A stretch of 13,999 nucleotides of DNA from Patescibacteria group bacterium (lineage in GTDB: Bacteria; Patescibacteria; Microgenomatia; Daviesbacterales; UBA10151), in NCBI GenBank assembly GCA_023487645.1, contig JAMDBX010000020.1, positions 1-13,999 on the forward strand, in the 5' to 3' direction. The position numbers were made by a program, and so were the translations under genes. The notes beneath the pieces are model-generated. The model made no database searches. It was not told the DNA's origin and worked only from the letters and a program-made list of their open reading frames with translations. Positions 5,216-11,925 of this stretch are shown piece after piece (position 1 is the first letter of the stretch; every line of letters starts with the position of its first letter).

Positions 5216-5679
5216 AATTTACAATAGTTCTCTGTTTGAGAATGACAATTAGGACACAAGAAACAAAGATTTTCAGGTCGATTATCTAATGGATTACTAT
5301 TAATATGCTCTACTTCTAATCGTATCAGCTTATCTCTCCACTTTGATAATTGACATTCACTACATTTATATTCTCTGCCTATCTCCAGAAGTGCCCTTCT
5401 TAATAATTTTCCTCTTGCCCTAATGCCACTATTTTGAACGACCAGTATTTGTTGGGGTGTTTTTTTAGCCGATCCACCAACATGATTTTTACCTTGATTC
5501 CAGGCCTGCCCTAAAAAGTGCGAGTTATCTATTTTATAATATTTAATTCTACCAATTAAATATGTTCTGAGAGCACCCGATGTCAAAGAAGCCCCTAATG
5601 TCCGCATCACTCCTAGCATTGAGACATTATTTTTCACTGCTTTCTCTAAAATCTCTCGGGTATATTTCAGCTTTGACAC
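5206..5679 (-). CDS. HNH endonuclease, phage/homing type
   Basis: Read from GTG at 5679 this is a 157-residue protein. The N-terminus (KYTREILEKAVKNNVS, then GVMRTLG) resembles the DNA-binding start of small HNH proteins often found in phages and beside tRNA genes. The C-terminal nuclease has a zinc knuckle (C106, C109 with C142, C145) around LEVEHINSNPLDNRPENL. Candidate active residues are H125, N137 and H146. An ATG at 5727 is also in frame, but TGT-TATAAT at 5686-5694 lies within that extension and ends 6 nt before the GTG, and the family usually begins near KYTRE. The stop codon (5206-5208) lies inside the tRNA-Phe-like gene. It is probably a selfish or homing gene; the cut site is unknown. 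Confidence 0.82.
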   Translation of the reverse strand: MSKLKYTREILEKAVKNNVSMLGVMRTLGASLTSGALRTYLIGRIKYYKIDNSHFLGQAWNQGKNHVGGSAKKTPQQILVVQNSGIRARGKLLRRALLEIGREYKCSECQLSKWRDKLIRLEVEHINSNPLDNRPENLCFLCPNCHSQTENYCKLPQ

Positions 5680-5685
5680 CTTACT

Positions 5686-5694
5686 ATTATAACA
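5686..5694 (-). promoter_or_regulatory. Extended -10 for the HNH gene
   Basis: On the minus strand TGT-TATAAT ends 6 nt before the GTG at 5679, which places the transcript start at the start codon and implies a leaderless mRNA. There is no clear -35. Confidence 0.5.
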
Positions 5695-5801
5695 TTTGTT
5701 AGGTGCCTTGCCCATAATGAAAATCATGCCTAGTTATATTTTAATGTGCCACCAGATTCTACATCATTTCCTGAAAAAATTGAAGAGAAAGAAAAGAATA
5801 A

Positions 5802-7601
5802 CTATTTCACCGTTACACTTTTGGCAATATTACGCGGCTTGTCGACATTATGCCCTAATTCCACCGCCATGTAATAAGCCAACAGCTGCAAGGGGATTAT
5901 ATTCATAATTGCCGAAGTTTCACCGGTATCAGGAACCGGGATATGGTAATCAAATCCGGCATAAGGAGCAGGGGAAATCCCAATCACCGTTGCCCCCCGC
6001 GCCTTTACTTGATTAACTGCATTCAACACATCATCCTTGGCCAAATCTTCTGAAACCACCACAATTACCGGCACCCCTTTTTCCATGAGAGTTATAGCAT
6101 AATGTTTTAAGTCTCCAGCCGGAATACCGTGGGCATGAATGTATGAACCTTCAATCATCTTGATCATTCCTTCTTTAACAATATTAAAGTTTTGATATTT
6201 ACCCAGTAAAAATACGTCTTTTTTCTTTGCCAGCTCCTTGGCCAAATTTCTGATTTGTTCATGGTTAGAACCGGAGTCCAAATATTTTTGCATTACCTGG
6301 ACCAAGTCCTGCAAATTCTTCATACCTTCTTCAGTTTTACCAGCGGCTGCTTTGGCCACCAAATATCCCCAGGCAATTTGCGAAGTAAAAACCTTAGTAG
6401 ACATTACACAAATTTCCGGCCCGGCATTGGCCATAAATTTGTAATCAGAAACCCGGGTCATAGTGGAACCGGGCATATTAACATAAGAGGCGATTTTAAC
6501 TCTTTTCTTTTTGGCTATTTCCAGAACCTCCAAAACATCAGCTGTTTCACCTGACTGCGAAGGAGTAATAATCATGTCCTCGTCACTGAACAAATCAGAA
6601 TAATCCAGGGCTTCCGCGGCAATCAAACCTACTGCATTAATTTTGGCAAAAACTCTCAGATAAAAGGCAATCTGTGAAGCCGCCACGCCGGCTGTTCCCA
6701 TACTGAGCGTATAAACTCTTTCAGCCCTCTTCACTGATTTAATAAAATCATTTAAGGAACTTTTATTCTGATAAATAACTTGATTTACTACATAAGGGCT
6801 TTCGTGAATTTCCTTGAGCATAAAGTGATCGTAACCTTCCTTATCCACCTTGCTGCTTTGGAAATTAATTTTTTCAGGATGATAGGGGAGAGTTTTATTG
6901 GATTTAATATCCACCAGATCCAGCTTACCATTCCAAGTAACCATCTGGCCGTTTTCTACCACCACCACATCACTAACATGCGGCGCAAAAGATAAAGTAT
7001 CAGACGAGAAAAATACCTCCTTTTCTCCTAAACCCACCACCAGCGGAGAGCCGTTCCTGGCAGCAATAATTTGACTGTCTTTAGTTAAAACAATAATGGT
7101 ATTTCTGCCTTCCAAATCCAAGAAAGCAGACCGGATAGCCTCATATAAATCATGAGATTCTTCGCTTCGCTCAGAATGACGGAGGGGGAGAAGCTTATCT
7201 TCTATCAGCCTGACTATAACTTCTGTATCTGTTTCTGTTTCAAATTTATAATCTTTCTTTTCCAAATCTTTCTTTAAATTTTGATAATTCTCCACAATAC
7301 CATTCTGGGCTAACACAAAACTTTTATCGGTAGAGTAGTGAGGGTGGGCATTGGTTTTCGAAATTCCACCGTGAGTAGCCCAGCGGGTGTGACCAATTCC
7401 AATATTCGAGTTAATAGTTGAGAGTTCAGAGTTAAGAGTGTCTAAGTCGCCAATAGCGCCGGTTTGCTTATTGACCTTAATTTGATCAACCAGGACTGCG
7501 ATTCCCCAGGAATCATAACCGCGGTATTCCAACCTTTTTAAACCCTCCAAAATTACCTCTGAAGCATTTTTGGAGCCACAATAACCGAATATTCCACACA
7601 T
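5802..7601 (-). CDS. glmS: Glutamine--fructose-6-phosphate aminotransferase
   Basis: This cytoplasmic enzyme converts fructose-6-phosphate and glutamine to glucosamine-6-phosphate, the entry to UDP-GlcNAc. The start is MCGIFGY at 7601, giving 599 residues (E. coli has 609) with Cys2 as the amidotransferase nucleophile. A longer frame to 7703 only runs through tRNA-Val. Glutaminase motifs: HTRWATHGGISKTNAHPH (71-88), NGIVENY (100-106), ETDTEVI. The two SIS domains follow, with SQSGETAD kept and K481, E484, H500 and K594 matching E. coli K485, E488, H504 and K603. The E. coli segment CGTS is MGTA here, so Cys300 and the sugar-phosphate-contacting Ser303 are replaced. Two repeat-derived stretches lie in the glutaminase domain: residues 56-66 (heptanucleotide repeat) and 141-150 (RHSERSEESH). 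The -10 TATAAT lies 9 nt before ATG, with no Shine-Dalgarno. Confidence 0.95.
   Translation of the reverse strand: MCGIFGYCGSKNASEVILEGLKRLEYRGYDSWGIAVLVDQIKVNKQTGAIGDLDTLNSELSTINSNIGIGHTRWATHGGISKTNAHPHYSTDKSFVLAQNGIVENYQNLKKDLEKKDYKFETETDTEVIVRLIEDKLLPLRHSERSEESHDLYEAIRSAFLDLEGRNTIIVLTKDSQIIAARNGSPLVVGLGEKEVFFSSDTLSFAPHVSDVVVVENGQMVTWNGKLDLVDIKSNKTLPYHPEKINFQSSKVDKEGYDHFMLKEIHESPYVVNQVIYQNKSSLNDFIKSVKRAERVYTLSMGTAGVAASQIAFYLRVFAKINAVGLIAAEALDYSDLFSDEDMIITPSQSGETADVLEVLEIAKKKRVKIASYVNMPGSTMTRVSDYKFMANAGPEICVMSTKVFTSQIAWGYLVAKAAAGKTEEGMKNLQDLVQVMQKYLDSGSNHEQIRNLAKELAKKKDVFLLGKYQNFNIVKEGMIKMIEGSYIHAHGIPAGDLKHYAITLMEKGVPVIVVVSEDLAKDDVLNAVNQVKARGATVIGISPAPYAGFDYHIPVPDTGETSAIMNIIPLQLLAYYMAVELGHNVDKPRNIAKSVTVK
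7152..7181. repeat. Palindromic repeat inserted in frame in glmS
   Basis: The core ATTCT...AGAAT (7157-7177) with an inner GCTTCGC-type stem is read in glmS as RHSERSEESH (residues 141-150). This peptide is the familiar translation of a short intergenic palindromic repeat found in many bacterial genomes. Related GlmS proteins appear to lack it at this place. Confidence 0.7.
7411..7438. repeat. Four tandem 7-bp repeats within glmS
   Basis: Four units (TTAATAG, TTGAGAG, TTCAGAG, TTAAGAG) follow the form TTNANAG. Seven is not a multiple of three, so they are read in shifting phases, giving LNSELSTINSN at about residues 56-66 on the minus strand. Confidence 0.6.
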
Positions 7602-7610
7602 TCTCAAACG

Positions 7611-7640
7611 ATTATAGCGCAAAGCGATACCAGAAGTGAA
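7611..7640 (-). promoter_or_regulatory. Promoter of glmS
   Basis: On the minus strand a -35-like TTCACT (7640-7635) and a perfect -10 TATAAT (7616-7611) are 18 bp apart. The -10 ends 9 nt before the ATG, so the leader would be 2-4 nt. Confidence 0.6.
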
Positions 7641-7645
7641 GCGGG

Positions 7646-7718
7646 TGGGCAGTGAGGGATTCGAACCCCCGACATCTACAGTGTAAATGTAGCGCTCTAC
7701 CAACTGAGCTAACTGCCC
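7646..7718 (-). tRNA. tRNA-Val (UAC)
   Basis: The cloverleaf has acceptor GGGCAGT/ACTGCCC, anticodon stem CTACA/TGTAG with loop TTTACAC giving TAC, and T-arm GGGGG/CCCTC with loop TTCGAAT. The discriminator A is followed by CCC, so the CCA end is not exactly encoded, unlike its neighbours. A TAATAT box lies only 2 nt upstream, so it is probably also transcribed from the tRNA-Leu promoter at 8000-8028. Confidence 0.95.
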
Positions 7719-7766
7719 AAATATTACCTAAATCAAATTAATGTACTCAATGCAAAAGCCTTCGGC

Positions 7767-7879
7767 AGCGCTCTTCCTGGGATAACACTAATTTTAAACT
7801 ATCCGCTGGTCGCGGATTAGTTTATAGTTATCCCGTTAAAGTCGATTTACGACTTTAACCCAACTGAGCTAACTGCCCC
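7767..7879 (-). pseudogene. tRNA-Val 5' half with a structured D-loop insertion
   Basis: Read on the minus strand from 7879, this begins with the tRNA-Val acceptor 5' strand and D-arm (GGCAGTTAGCTCAGTTGG). It is then interrupted by about 85 nt before resuming AGAGCGCT (D-stem 3' strand). The insert has a perfect hairpin (GTTAAAGTCG/CGACTTTAAC), then a long imperfect hairpin closed by GGGATAAC and GTTATCCC, and ends CCCAGGA. The rest of the tRNA is absent and is replaced by GCCGAAGGCTTTTG. Intact tRNA-Val starts about 50 nt further on. The insertion point and the CCCAGGA-AGAG junction match the tRNA-Gly copy at 5063-5136. Confidence 0.7.
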
Positions 7880-7889
7880 AAAAAATAAC

Positions 7890-7975
7890 TGGTGCCGGGA
7901 AGAGGAGTTGAACCTCCACGCCCTTGCGGGCACTACCACCTCAAGGTAGCGTGTATACCATTTCACCATCCCGGC
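7890..7975 (-). tRNA. tRNA-Leu (GAG)
   Basis: This 86-nt tRNA has acceptor GCCGGGA/TCCCGGC, anticodon stem CTACC/GGTAG with loop TTGAGGT giving GAG, a long variable arm (GCCCGCAAGGGC), T-loop TTCAACT, discriminator A and an encoded CCA. A T-rich 10-nt gap separates it from the tRNA-Val 5'-half element. Confidence 0.95.
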
Positions 7976-7999
7976 TTGCCGGACGAATCCAACTGGATA

Positions 8000-8028
8000 A
8001 TTTTAGCAGTTTAGCTTAGGCATATCAA
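8000..8028 (-). promoter_or_regulatory. Promoter of the tRNA-Leu/tRNA-Val cluster
   Basis: On the minus strand TTGATA (8028-8023) and TAAAAT (8005-8000) are separated by 17 bp, with a TGC extension before the -10. The -35 overlaps the stop codon of the glycosyltransferase gene. The start would be about 18 nt upstream of tRNA-Leu. Confidence 0.6.
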
Positions 8029-9236
8029 TCTGAAGGAAGATAGGGAAATTTAGAACGCAAGCGATTGATGAAGCCTGATTTTCCCAAAAGCATTGGACTT
8101 GAAGAAGAGAACGGGATAAACCTGTCATCGGTTTTGGACCGACTCCGATTTAACCGCGACTGATTGAGCGAAGCCTCTTTATGGTAAAGGCTTAAATACT
8201 TTCTGGCTGCAGTTTGTGGAGAAAACTGGCTTTCAACACGTTTCCGGCATTTTTGACGGTCAATTTCCTTAACTTTAAGAAGCGATTTAAGCAGACCAGT
8301 CCTACAGCTAGCCAAAAATCCCGTTTCTCTGTCTTTAATCACCTCCGGAATAGCTCCCTTGCTATAGGAAACCACTGGCGTACCGCAAGCCATCGACTCT
8401 ACAATCACCATCCCAAAAGGCTCATTCCAATCAATTGGGTTTAAAAAAGCTTTGGCCCCGCCCAAAAGTTTATTTTTTAGCTTCAAATCAGCCAAGCCTA
8501 GATATTGAATCTGTTTGCCGTCTATCAACGGTTTTACTTCTCTTTCAAAATACTTGACTGATTTTTCCTGATGTTTATCAATATATCCGGCAAAGATAAA
8601 CTGCTCTCCAACCATTTTGGCAATCTTAATTGCCTCGGCCGTACCTTTCTCAGGGATAATTTTACCCAGCCAGGTTAAATAACTTCCTCCCTTGGAATTA
8701 AACTTCATTTTAGTAATATCCAAACTGTTATAGACAAAGCCTCCGTCCCTAAATTGCTTGGGCAAGGTTTTTTGCATGGCCCCGGAAATATTAACTGCCA
8801 GGATTTTCTTGGCATAAAGATCAAGAAACATCTTATCCATATTGGAAAACTTGTCAAAAGGCCAGGGGGAGTGAATTGTCATCAAATTTGGAATACCGCT
8901 TTGGGTTAAATCTGCCAAGAAAGGCAGGAGGATCAAATCTGTTTCAGAAGCCAGATGAGCATGAACAACATCATATTTGGGGGCCATTTTAAAAGCTTGA
9001 TGGTAGTGAATTAAGGCTGGCAAAGCAGCTGTCCAGGAAACGCCCTGATCTAAAAGGCTTTTTTTAAAAACATACTTAACTTTACCGGCAACTTTGGAAC
9101 TTCTTGTTGCAAACAGAGTTACATTATGTCCCAAATCGGATAAGCCTTTAATCAAATTAGCAATAACCCACTCTGTCCCGCCGTAAGCCTTAGGAGGTAT
9201 ATTAGCCCAAGCCGGCGCAATCTGGAGAATCTTCAT
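8025..9236 (-). CDS. GT4-family glycosyltransferase
   Basis: Read from ATG at 9236 (MKILQIAP), this is a 403-residue GT-B glycosyltransferase. The N-terminal domain opens with the Rossmann strand and the loop AYGGTE (17-22). The C-terminal domain has LGKIIPEKG (190-198) and the nucleotide-sugar motif NEPFGMVIVESMACGTPVV, with E272 and E280 forming the E-x7-E pair. It should transfer a sugar from a nucleotide donor with retention; donor and acceptor are unknown. A TTG 21 nt upstream is in frame but adds residues before the conserved start. After the GT fold (about residue 354) comes a polar Ser/Arg-rich tail of about 50 residues with no recognised domain. It lies 69 bp downstream of a glucosidase gene, probably in one operon, which suggests synthesis or turnover of an alpha-glucan or glucoside. 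Confidence 0.9.
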   Translation of the reverse strand: MKILQIAPAWANIPPKAYGGTEWVIANLIKGLSDLGHNVTLFATRSSKVAGKVKYVFKKSLLDQGVSWTAALPALIHYHQAFKMAPKYDVVHAHLASETDLILLPFLADLTQSGIPNLMTIHSPWPFDKFSNMDKMFLDLYAKKILAVNISGAMQKTLPKQFRDGGFVYNSLDITKMKFNSKGGSYLTWLGKIIPEKGTAEAIKIAKMVGEQFIFAGYIDKHQEKSVKYFEREVKPLIDGKQIQYLGLADLKLKNKLLGGAKAFLNPIDWNEPFGMVIVESMACGTPVVSYSKGAIPEVIKDRETGFLASCRTGLLKSLLKVKEIDRQKCRKRVESQFSPQTAARKYLSLYHKEASLNQSRLNRSRSKTDDRFIPFSSSSPMLLGKSGFINRLRSKFPYLPSD

Positions 9237-9305
9237 AGAATTAAAACATCTTAGCAATTTAAATTAAGAGTAGCTCTGGAATTTTGTAAGATTTCTGTAA
9301 AAATT

Positions 9306-10607
9306 TTAAGTCAGCCAATCAAGGGTCGAGGCGGCAGACCAAGCTTGAACCTTACAGCCGGTTTGACCAGCCGGAGACAGGTATTCTAAAAAATTACCCT
9401 GATCGTCTTTCATGTAAAGCTCAATCGGGGAGTTAAAATGATAAATCGGTTTTAAAGAAGCTTTTTTGAGTAAGTCAGCCTTATCTAAAAATCCAAAGTT
9501 TTCCAATCCTTCGCTAACCAACCCATTTAATACCGGCCAAAAACTGCCATTATGATATGAGTCGCGGTTGGGGTTAAAAGTCGGAGAAAGTATGCTCATG
9601 GTTCGGATCCCGGCATCAGGATCAAACAAGTCAGACCAAAAAGCCCGATGTACCATACTTTCAATAAAATCATCTTCAATAATACACTCAGTCTTTTTTC
9701 CTGATTTATCCGCTGCCCACAAACAAATCAATGGATTACCGGTAACTGTTCTAATTAGCCTCTTATTACCATCAATGGCTTGTCCGGCAAAATGAAAATT
9801 CCCGTCTTCAAAGAGAGAATCTTCTTCGAAGATAAACAGTTTATTAAACATCTGTTTCATCTGGGCTGCCTGGCTCTCCAGCTTTCCGGCAAAAGAAGGA
9901 GCGCTTTCAGAAAAAAACCTGGACCATAATCTTAAAGCTAGCCAGGCGTATCCTTGAGCTTCTACCGGGGAAATCGGGTACTTGGGAAATAAACCATTCA
10001 CATCTCTTAACGACTCGTGTGAATCAGTCCAGGACTGGACTACTAATCCGCCATATCTTCTGTCCGATTCCAAAGCATAATCTATTAACCCGTCTTTATC
10101 CTTATCTCCAAAAGTGATGATCCAATTTATGGCCATCTCAACATGCGGCATTACTCTCATCAAAAACTCATTATCGCCGGCTACCTGCCAATATTTGTAA
10201 AGGGCGATTAAAATCAAAGGGGTCGAATCCAAAGAATCAAAATTCCGCAAATGCCCATCCGGATAAAGATACCAAGGCTTAACCGACCGGGAAGTCAGGT
10301 GCTCAAATTTTTCCTTGCGGAATTCATGGATAAATTTACCAGGTTCTTCGCCGCTTTCAATGTTAGTTTCCATTCCCTGGAGTTTACATAAAGTCAGCAA
10401 AGCTCTTCTGCAAACCCGCATCAGCTCCGGGGAAGGAGATTTTTGGTGTACTTTTAGAATCTTCAATATAGTAAGTGCGCTATCCCGGCCAAAAATACAG
10501 CCATAGGCTTCATCTTTACCGGAAGCATTAATACCCTCTTCAGTGGCTAAACTAAGCAGATTTTGCAAAATTACGTCTCTAAAACTCGGAGGCTGGGCAG
10601 AATCCAT
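9306..10607 (-). CDS. Amylo-alpha-1,6-glucosidase-like (alpha/alpha)6 hydrolase
   Basis: This 433-residue protein looks like the catalytic (alpha/alpha)6 barrel of glycogen-debranching-type glucosidases (GH15/GH133-like) standing alone. Motifs in order are IFGRDSA (38-44), GKFIHEFR (90-97), FDSLDSTPLILIAL (123-136), QSWTDSHES (191-199), YHNGSFWPVL (351-360) and CKVQAWSAAS (418-427). The order matches debranching-enzyme C-terminal domains. The acid residues at D195 or E198 are candidates for catalysis, but this was not tested by alignment. No signal peptide is seen, so it probably acts in the cytoplasm. It is followed by a GT4 glycosyltransferase gene, an association that suggests storage-glucan or glucoside metabolism; the substrate is uncertain. 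TTGATT-N17-TAGATT upstream ends about 10 nt before the ATG, with no Shine-Dalgarno. Confidence 0.82.
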   Translation of the reverse strand: MDSAQPPSFRDVILQNLLSLATEEGINASGKDEAYGCIFGRDSALTILKILKVHQKSPSPELMRVCRRALLTLCKLQGMETNIESGEEPGKFIHEFRKEKFEHLTSRSVKPWYLYPDGHLRNFDSLDSTPLILIALYKYWQVAGDNEFLMRVMPHVEMAINWIITFGDKDKDGLIDYALESDRRYGGLVVQSWTDSHESLRDVNGLFPKYPISPVEAQGYAWLALRLWSRFFSESAPSFAGKLESQAAQMKQMFNKLFIFEEDSLFEDGNFHFAGQAIDGNKRLIRTVTGNPLICLWAADKSGKKTECIIEDDFIESMVHRAFWSDLFDPDAGIRTMSILSPTFNPNRDSYHNGSFWPVLNGLVSEGLENFGFLDKADLLKKASLKPIYHFNSPIELYMKDDQGNFLEYLSPAGQTGCKVQAWSAASTLDWLT

Positions 10608-10617
10608 TGGGATTTGT

Positions 10618-10646
10618 AATCTATATAATTTTTGAAGCTAAATCAA
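10618..10646 (-). promoter_or_regulatory. Possible promoter of the glucosidase gene
   Basis: On the minus strand TTGATT (10646-10641) and TAGATT (10623-10618) are 17 bp apart. Each matches the consensus at 4 of 6 bases. The leader would be only a few nt. Confidence 0.4.
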
Positions 10647-10663
10647 GAGGCAAAAAAACTTTT

Positions 10664-10751
10664 TGGTGCCGAAGAGAGGAGTTGAACCTCCACCCCGATT
10701 GCTCGGGACAGCGCCCTGAACGCTGCGCGTCTGCCATTCCGCCACTTCGGC
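10664..10751 (-). tRNA. tRNA-Leu (CAG)
   Basis: This 88-nt tRNA has acceptor GCCGAAG/CTTCGGC, anticodon stem CAGCG/CGCTG with loop TTCAGGG giving CAG, a variable arm with CCCGA/TCGGG, T-loop TTCAACT, discriminator A and an encoded CCA. A run of seven T follows on its strand (10653-10659) and may end transcription. Confidence 0.95.
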
Positions 10752-10760
10752 TTGTATGCC

Positions 10761-10769
10761 ATTCTAACA
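10761..10769 (-). promoter_or_regulatory. Extended -10 of tRNA-Leu (CAG)
   Basis: On the minus strand TGT-TAGAAT ends 9 nt before the tRNA 5' end. It is divergent from the YvcK-like promoter about 45 bp away. Confidence 0.45.
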
Positions 10770-10811
10770 CCTGGACTTACAATACACTTACACTGCTTAT
10801 TTTAACATCTC

Positions 10812-10820
10812 TGGTATAAT
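10812..10820 (+). promoter_or_regulatory. Extended -10 of the YvcK-like gene
   Basis: TGG-TATAAT ends 9 nt before the ATG at 10830, so the leader would be 2-3 nt and there is no room for a Shine-Dalgarno. The -35 is not clear. Confidence 0.6.
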
Positions 10821-10829
10821 TATTCCTTA

Positions 10830-11852
10830 ATGGCAAATCCAGCTAACAAAAAATATCCCTTCCAACAAAAGATTGTCACCTTTGGTGGAGGAACCGGCCA
10901 CTTTTCACTACTCAGAGGGTTAGTTGAATTAAACCAGCCGGAAGAAATTACCGCCATTGTTGGTACCTGGGACTCAGGCGGTTCATCAGGCAGGTTAAGA
11001 ACCGAGCTGGGGGTTTTACCTCCCGGAGACATCAGGCAATGTTTATTAGCATTGATGGAAGACCCGAAACAACGCCAGGTAGCTCAAAAGCTTTTTGACG
11101 ACAGACTGGCAGATGTAGACGGACCCTTAAAAGGGCATAGTTTGGGTAATTTAATCGCAGCCAGACTGGAGAATATTTATAAAGGGGCAGACCGAGGCGT
11201 GGAGGCAGAGCGGCTGCTTTTTAGAATCAGATCCCGGGTTTTACCAATTAGTATTTCCGAGCTAAATCTGATGGCCAGGCTTGAAGGCGGGGAAGAACTG
11301 GAAGGCGAAACGAATATTGATTTAAGAGGGCAAAAAGCCGGTTATGATGCCAAAAAGAGAATTACCAGAATTTATTTTGAAACAAATGCCGATCCTAACC
11401 CGGAAGCCATCCAGACCATAATGGGCGCAGAAACAATTATTTTTTCCGCCGGTGACTTATATACCAGCGTTTTACCTCACCTTCTTGTGGCTGGGGTCAA
11501 GGAAGCAATCGAAGCCTCAACAGCTAAAGTTATCTTAATACTGAATTTGATGACTAAAATGGGGGAAACGGATAATTTTAAGGCTTCAGATTATTTAAAA
11601 AACTTCCTGTATTATCTGGGAAATAACCGGATAAACGTGATTATTGCCAATTCCAACAACCTGGACACCGAAGTTTTAAAAGTTTACAAAAAGGACAAAC
11701 AGCAACCGGTGAAGGTAGATGAAAGCGAATGCCAAAAAATTGCTCCTGATATCAAAATAATCCAGAAACCCTTAGCTGTTTATCACATTAGGGAACATCT
11801 TTTCCGCCATGATCCACAAAGTTTGGCAAAGACCATCTTAGAACTTAATTAA
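10830..11852 (+). CDS. yvcK: YvcK/GlmR-like protein (CofD-like fold)
   Basis: This 340-residue cytoplasmic protein follows the YvcK pattern closely: GGGTGHFSLLRGL (19-31), DSGGSSGRLR (48-57), PPGDIRQCLLAL (64-75), GHSLGNL (102-108) and, further on, GDLYTSVLPHLLVAGV. Family members bind UDP-GlcNAc. In Bacillus the protein (renamed GlmR) stimulates GlmS and is needed for cell-wall synthesis on gluconeogenic carbon. Here the gene heads a plus-strand block of cell-wall genes, and glmS lies about 3 kb away on the other strand, so a GlmR role is plausible but inferred. The related CofD enzymes of F420 synthesis share the fold, but the DSGGSSGRLR and PPGDIRQ signatures favour YvcK. Start: ATG at 10830, 9 nt after an extended -10, with a probably leaderless mRNA. 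Confidence 0.9.
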   Translation: MANPANKKYPFQQKIVTFGGGTGHFSLLRGLVELNQPEEITAIVGTWDSGGSSGRLRTELGVLPPGDIRQCLLALMEDPKQRQVAQKLFDDRLADVDGPLKGHSLGNLIAARLENIYKGADRGVEAERLLFRIRSRVLPISISELNLMARLEGGEELEGETNIDLRGQKAGYDAKKRITRIYFETNADPNPEAIQTIMGAETIIFSAGDLYTSVLPHLLVAGVKEAIEASTAKVILILNLMTKMGETDNFKASDYLKNFLYYLGNNRINVIIANSNNLDTEVLKVYKKDKQQPVKVDESECQKIAPDIKIIQKPLAVYHIREHLFRHDPQSLAKTILELN

Positions 11853-11877
11853 TCCACATTGACCCAGTAAGTTACGG

Positions 11878-11906
11878 TTGAAAAAAATAATTTTTCGGGC
11901 TACTAT
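11878..11906 (+). promoter_or_regulatory. Promoter of the first lysozyme-fold gene
   Basis: TTGAAA (11878-11883) and TACTAT (11901-11906) are 17 bp apart. The -35 coincides with an in-frame TTG, which therefore is unlikely to be the start codon. The transcript would begin near 11913, just at AAGGAA. Confidence 0.55.
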
Positions 11907-11925
11907 ACAAAAGGAAATTTTGCAG

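Noticed and set aside
5680..5727. ATG start at 5727 for the HNH gene
   Set aside because: The extension contains an extended -10 box and precedes the usual N-terminus of the family. It remains possible.
7602..7703. N-terminal extension of glmS by 34 codons
   Set aside because: It reads through tRNA-Val, and the enzyme must begin at MCGIFGY because the Cys after Met is the nucleophile.
10607..10819. 70-codon plus-strand frame over tRNA-Leu(CAG)
   Set aside because: It is antisense to a clear tRNA, with no ribosome site.
11878..11925. Upstream TTG start for the first lysozyme-fold gene
   Set aside because: The TTG forms the -35 box of a well-spaced promoter, and the ATG at 11926 has an AAGGAA upstream.
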